Source: JBMTVT01 sp049451635
Lineage (GTDB): Bacteria > Bacteroidota > Bacteroidia > Flavobacteriales > Flavobacteriaceae
Assembly: GCA_049451635.1 (NCBI GenBank)
Contig: JBMTVT010000073.1
Location: 1-10,266, forward strand
Length of the DNA stretch: 10,266 nt
Reading direction: 5' to 3'
A program made the translations under genes and the position numbers. Under the pieces are notes generated by a model. The model ran no database searches, had not been told where the DNA came from, and saw only the letters and a program-made list of their open reading frames with translations. Shown here piece by piece: positions 7,367-10,266 of this stretch (positions are counted from its first letter, which is position 1; every line of letters starts with the position of its first letter).

Positions 7367-7876
7367 ATGAAAAGTATAAGGCCTTTTGTTATTATTATAG
7401 CGTTAAGCATTAATACTCTTATAGCACAAAGCACACAAACACCAAAGAATAAAAAAATATACGATCCAGGAAGTGATGCCAAAGCTGAAATTGAAAAGGT
7501 AGTAAAAAAAGCAAAAGCAGAAGATAAACATGTGTTATTGCAGATTGGAGGTAACTGGTGTGGATGGTGTATAGCACTTGATAAAAAATTAAAATCAAAC
7601 GACACTTTGCGAATAGCTGTTGAGAAAAACTATTTGGTATATCATGTTAATTTTAGCAAAGAAAACAAAAATTTAGAAGTATTAGCCTCCTTAGGGTATC
7701 CCCAGCGTTTTGGATTTCCTGTATTAGTCATATTAGATGGTGAAGGGAAAAGACTTCACACCCAAAACAGCGTGTATCTTGAGGAAGGAAAAGAACATTC
7801 AACAAAAAAGGTATTAGGTTTTTTAAAAAATTGGTCAACTGATGCTATTGATGCGAAACAAAATCAAAATTGGTAA
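7367..7876 (+). CDS. Exported thioredoxin-like protein with WCGWC active site
   Basis: This 169-residue protein is probably a periplasmic thiol oxidoreductase. Residues 1-20 form a signal peptide (basic MKSIR, hydrophobic FVIIIALSINTLIA, then Q), with cleavage likely around Ala20-Gln21 and no lipobox Cys. The mature part starts with a helix rich in Lys and Glu (38-54). A beta strand then leads to the active site GGNWCGWC, with catalytic Cys65 and Cys68. The cis-proline loop is GFPVLVILDGEG (116-127), with Pro118 as the cis-proline. A C-terminal helix (KKVLGFLKNW, 147-156) completes the fold. Size and the CGWC motif place it near the Thioredoxin_7/DUF255-like group rather than classical thioredoxin, which has CGPC. 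A Trp between the cysteines usually goes with reductase or general disulfide-exchange roles, but direction and substrate cannot be read here. The DsbD gene 302 bases downstream suggests its active site is kept reduced by DsbD. Confidence 0.9.
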   Translation: MKSIRPFVIIIALSINTLIAQSTQTPKNKKIYDPGSDAKAEIEKVVKKAKAEDKHVLLQIGGNWCGWCIALDKKLKSNDTLRIAVEKNYLVYHVNFSKENKNLEVLASLGYPQRFGFPVLVILDGEGKRLHTQNSVYLEEGKEHSTKKVLGFLKNWSTDAIDAKQNQNW

Positions 7877-8178
7877 ATCAATATCAAAATTATTTTTTTT
7901 TGACATAAATCTTATAATTGATATGGGTTAAAGAGTTAAAAAGGTATTAAATTAATTCTATTAGTAAGAAATATGTCATAAAAAAATAATGAAAAATATG
8001 AAACTTAAATTAATATTCCTTTTTCTAATTTATGATCCAATATTCGTATTATTTTCTAGTATTAATGATATTATGGACTTAATCAGACCTCCAAAAGTTT
8101 TTTAAAAATACATTGTCATTAATTTGGTTTATAAACTGAATAGAAACAATATGAAACTCATTTTAGATTATTGAATCA
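7877..8178. other. 302-base gap between the thioredoxin-like and dsbD genes, with a possible small gene
   Basis: A T9 run at 7893-7901 follows the thioredoxin-like stop codon but has no convincing GC stem before it, so a terminator is not called. The gap contains one small open frame (7989-8105, listed separately) and a seven-codon frame at 8148-8171 starting ATGAAACTC and ending TGA just before the dsbD start. The rest is AT-rich with no recognisable site. The gap is long for two co-transcribed genes, so dsbD may have its own promoter somewhere in it. Confidence 0.45.
7989..8105 (+). CDS. Possible 38-residue hydrophobic small protein of unknown function
   Basis: The frame begins ATGAAAAATATGAAACTT and ends TTTTAA at 8105. 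The product starts basic (MKNMKLK), continues with a hydrophobic stretch (LIFLFLIYDPIFVLFSSI, residues 8-25) and ends in a short polar tail with an RPPK motif (33-36). This layout suits a single-pass small membrane protein or an orphan signal-peptide-like remnant. A second ATG at codon 4 (7998) is also possible. It lies between an exported thioredoxin and dsbD, so a membrane-located role in that setting would make sense, but I recognise no family. Frames of this size arise by chance in AT-rich DNA, and AT-rich codons naturally give hydrophobic residues, so confidence is low. Confidence 0.22.
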   Translation: MKNMKLKLIFLFLIYDPIFVLFSSINDIMDLIRPPKVF

Positions 8179-10167
8179 ATGTCTTATTTTATGAAAAAAG
8201 CAACTTTTGTAATTGCGTTTTTTACAATTTGTTTTGGGCAAGCGCAAATACTTGAGCCAGTAAAATGGACAACATCAGTTAAAAAAGTTTCTGATACAGA
8301 ATACACATTAATATCAAAAGCAACCGTAGAGTCTGGCTGGCATTTGTATTCACAAGATGTTCCTGAAGATGGGCCTATTCCAACAACTTTTACATATAAT
8401 GATTCAGAAGGAACCTTTAAACTTATAGGTAGCACTAAAGAAGAAGAAGGACATGTTATTGATGATCCTATTTTTCAAATGAAGATTAAATACTTTGAAA
8501 AGTCTGCGGTTTTTGTTCAAGAAGTAGAAGTATCAGAAAAACTAACCACAATAAACGGTATGGTTGAATTTATGGTTTGTGATGACAGCAGATGCTTGCC
8601 ACCTACCGAAGTAGAATTAGTTTTTGACATTTCCAAAAGCGCAAAGGCCACAAAGAATGATTCAGCGAAAAAACTATCAAAACCAGAAAAATTAGTATCA
8701 AAAACATCTCCACCCAAAGACTCTCTAAAAGGACTATGGACTATATTTTTTATAGCCTTTTTATCAGGTTTTGCAGCTTTGTTAACACCCTGTGTATTCC
8801 CAATGATACCCATGACTGTAAGCTTTTTTACAAAACAAAGTAAAACAAAAGTAGCAGGTATAAAAAACGCTATTATTTATGGGGTTTCTATCATTATTAT
8901 TTACGTATTACTAGGAACCGCAGTGACAGGAATATTTGGGGCAGATGCCTTAAATGCACTGGCGACCAATGTATGGTTTAATATTATATTCTTCTTGCTA
9001 TTAGTCATTTTTGCAGTATCCTTTTTAGGAGCTTTTGAGATTATGTTACCAAACTCATGGGCAAATAAAGTAGATTCAAAAGCCGATAGAGGTGGACTTA
9101 TAGGTATTTTCTTTATGGCACTGGCATTAGCTATTGTGTCCTTCTCTTGTACAGGACCCATTGTTGGAACATTACTTGTGCAAGCAGCCTCAAAAGGCGG
9201 ATTAGCTCCAATTATTGGAATGTTAGGGTTTTCATTAGCCATTGCTTTACCATTTGCATTATTCGCCGCTTTTCCAGGATGGTTAAATTCTCTTCCAAAA
9301 TCTGGTGGTTGGTTAAATACGGTAAAAGTAGTATTAGGATTTTTAGAATTGGCATTGGCATTTAAATTTCTATCGCAAGCAGATTTAGTGTTACAAACCC
9401 ATATTTTAGAGCGTGAAGTGTTCTTGGCTATTTGGATAGCTGTATTTGGAACATTAGCCCTTTATTTATTTGGAAAAATTAAATTGCCACATGATTCACC
9501 ATTAACACATATCTCAGTTGGCAGACTCAGTCTAGGTCTTTTGGTGTTATCATTCACTATTTATATGATTCCAGGTCTTTGGGGAGCGCCTTTAAATTTA
9601 ATAAGTGCGTTTCCTCCGCCACAAAATTATAGTGAATCACCTTATGGAGTAGGTTTTTCAAAAGTCAGTGAAGGCAGCTTGCAATCAAATAGCAATCATG
9701 ATGATTTACCAGAAGGTGCCCATTTATTGGCTCCTCATGATATATTAGCTTTTAATGATTATGATAAAGGATTAGCGTATGCCAAACAAGTAGGTAAACC
9801 CGTCATGATTGATTTTACAGGATGGGCTTGCGTAAACTGTAGAAAGATGGAACAAAACGTTTGGCCTAATACAAATATATTGAATATTTTAAAAAATGAT
9901 GTAGTTTTAATCTCATTATATGTTGATGACAAACGCCCATTAGAGACGAGTGATATTGTAGAGTCCAAACTAAAACCAGGAAAACAACTAAAGTATATTG
10001 GACAAAAGTGGAGTGAGCTACAAACCCTAAAATACAAAGCAAATTCGCAACCATTTTATGTGTTAATGGATCATAACGAAAACAATTTAATTGAACCAGT
10101 TGGATATACACCTGATAGTAATGAATATTATAATTGGTTAAAAGCTGGAATTTCTATTTTTAATTAA
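8179..10167 (+). CDS. dsbD: Thiol:disulfide interchange protein DsbD (full length, three domains)
   Basis: This 662-residue inner-membrane protein passes electrons from cytoplasmic thioredoxin to periplasmic thiol proteins. A signal peptide ends near FGQAQ (19-23). The alpha domain (about 24-150) contains GWHLYSQDVPEDGPIP and the pair Cys134/Cys139 in VCDDSRCLPP. A Lys/Ser/Pro linker (about 153-182) leads to the beta domain with eight predicted membrane segments (roughly 186-470). It carries Cys205 in LLTPCVFPMIP and Cys324 in SFSCTGP, the two redox cysteines expected in the membrane. The gamma domain is a thioredoxin fold with active site GWACVNCRKME (Cys551, Cys554) and cis-Pro625 in SQPFYVLM. 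All six catalytic cysteines are present and the length fits Bacteroidota DsbD. In the alpha domain the cysteines are separated by four residues, against five in E. coli, which I believe is usual in this phylum. The longest frame is given; the ATG at codon 5 (8191) gives the more classical MKKATFVIAFF start and may be the true one. Likely clients are cytochrome c maturation factors and exported thioredoxins such as the one encoded upstream. Confidence 0.95.
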   Translation: MSYFMKKATFVIAFFTICFGQAQILEPVKWTTSVKKVSDTEYTLISKATVESGWHLYSQDVPEDGPIPTTFTYNDSEGTFKLIGSTKEEEGHVIDDPIFQMKIKYFEKSAVFVQEVEVSEKLTTINGMVEFMVCDDSRCLPPTEVELVFDISKSAKATKNDSAKKLSKPEKLVSKTSPPKDSLKGLWTIFFIAFLSGFAALLTPCVFPMIPMTVSFFTKQSKTKVAGIKNAIIYGVSIIIIYVLLGTAVTGIFGADALNALATNVWFNIIFFLLLVIFAVSFLGAFEIMLPNSWANKVDSKADRGGLIGIFFMALALAIVSFSCTGPIVGTLLVQAASKGGLAPIIGMLGFSLAIALPFALFAAFPGWLNSLPKSGGWLNTVKVVLGFLELALAFKFLSQADLVLQTHILEREVFLAIWIAVFGTLALYLFGKIKLPHDSPLTHISVGRLSLGLLVLSFTIYMIPGLWGAPLNLISAFPPPQNYSESPYGVGFSKVSEGSLQSNSNHDDLPEGAHLLAPHDILAFNDYDKGLAYAKQVGKPVMIDFTGWACVNCRKMEQNVWPNTNILNILKNDVVLISLYVDDKRPLETSDIVESKLKPGKQLKYIGQKWSELQTLKYKANSQPFYVLMDHNENNLIEPVGYTPDSNEYYNWLKAGISIFN

Positions 10168-10205
10168 GGATTAATATGAATTCAATTTCAGATAAAAACA
10201 AAAAC

Positions 10206-10237
10206 TGATTATCCGTAATCACTCATAACTGTTTTTT
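10206..10237 (+). terminator. Weak candidate terminator after dsbD
   Basis: TGATTA (10206-10211) and TAATCA (10216-10221) can form a 6-pair stem with a TCCG loop, 38 bases after the dsbD stop codon. A T6 run lies at 10232-10237, ten bases after the stem. The stem is short and mostly A-T and the T-run is displaced, so it is only a suggestion. The rest of the right end holds a ten-codon frame (ATGAATTCA...TGA) but no recognisable gene. Confidence 0.22.
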
Positions 10238-10266
10238 ATTCTTATTTTTATATAAAATATAAGACA

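Noticed and set aside
7351..7605. An 84-codon - strand frame across the thioredoxin-like gene start
   Set aside because: It is antisense to the signal peptide and active site region of a clear thioredoxin-like protein, and its hydrophobicity follows from the complementary codons.
7900..7918. TTGACA followed by TATAAT after the thioredoxin-like gene
   Set aside because: The two hexamers are only 7 bases apart, far from the 16-18 needed, and Bacteroidota housekeeping promoters use TAnnTTTG rather than this pair.
8901..9242. A 113-codon open frame on the - strand inside dsbD, with similar smaller ones at 8517-8813, 9759-10037 and 9866-10111
   Set aside because: They lie wholly within the well-supported dsbD frame, have no recognisable domain and have the composition of antisense shadows.

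Overview
The window looks like a chromosomal piece of a Bacteroidota bacterium, most likely a member of the Flavobacteriaceae. The evidence is the very AT-rich sequence, the absence of clear Shine-Dalgarno sites before the genes, and an ECF sigma factor / FecR-type anti-sigma factor / SusC-like / SusD-like block, an arrangement typical of this phylum. All recognisable genes are on the + strand, and both window ends fall in non-coding DNA. No RNA gene, insertion sequence, CRISPR array or phage gene was seen.

Region 1 (1-7038) is a cell-surface signalling and uptake locus. It holds an ECF sigma factor (188-745), a single-pass anti-sigma factor with FecR and DUF4974-like domains (866-1978), a SusC-like TonB-dependent receptor with an extra N-terminal STN signalling domain (2149-5538), and a SusD-like surface lipoprotein (5554-7038). 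The expected circuit is that ligand binding by the SusC/SusD pair is sensed through the STN domain by the periplasmic part of the FecR protein, which then releases or activates the sigma factor. A two-part promoter-like motif (GTCACC, 17 bases, GTCATA; 810-838) lies between sigma and anti-sigma genes and is the best candidate target of the sigma factor. It would boost the anti-sigma and transporter genes but not the sigma gene. No polysaccharide-degrading enzyme is present, so the substrate is unknown.

Region 2 (7039-7366) is a 328-base non-coding stretch with a perfect 32-base inverted repeat (7185-7216), probably the terminator of the transporter operon.

Region 3 (7367-10167) concerns periplasmic thiol chemistry. 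It holds a small exported thioredoxin-like protein with a WCGWC active site (7367-7876) and a full-length three-part DsbD (8179-10167), which carries electrons from the cytoplasm to periplasmic thioredoxin-like proteins. Between them is a 302-base gap that may encode a 38-residue hydrophobic peptide (7989-8105). The exported thioredoxin is a natural candidate client of DsbD.

The genes are members of known families. The parts deserving a second look are non-coding or combinatorial: the intergenic sigma-dependent promoter, a leader before the SusC gene with a three-codon open frame and a stem-loop, the perfect palindrome, the small open frame, and the side-by-side placement of an orphan SusC/SusD system and a thiol-reduction pair.
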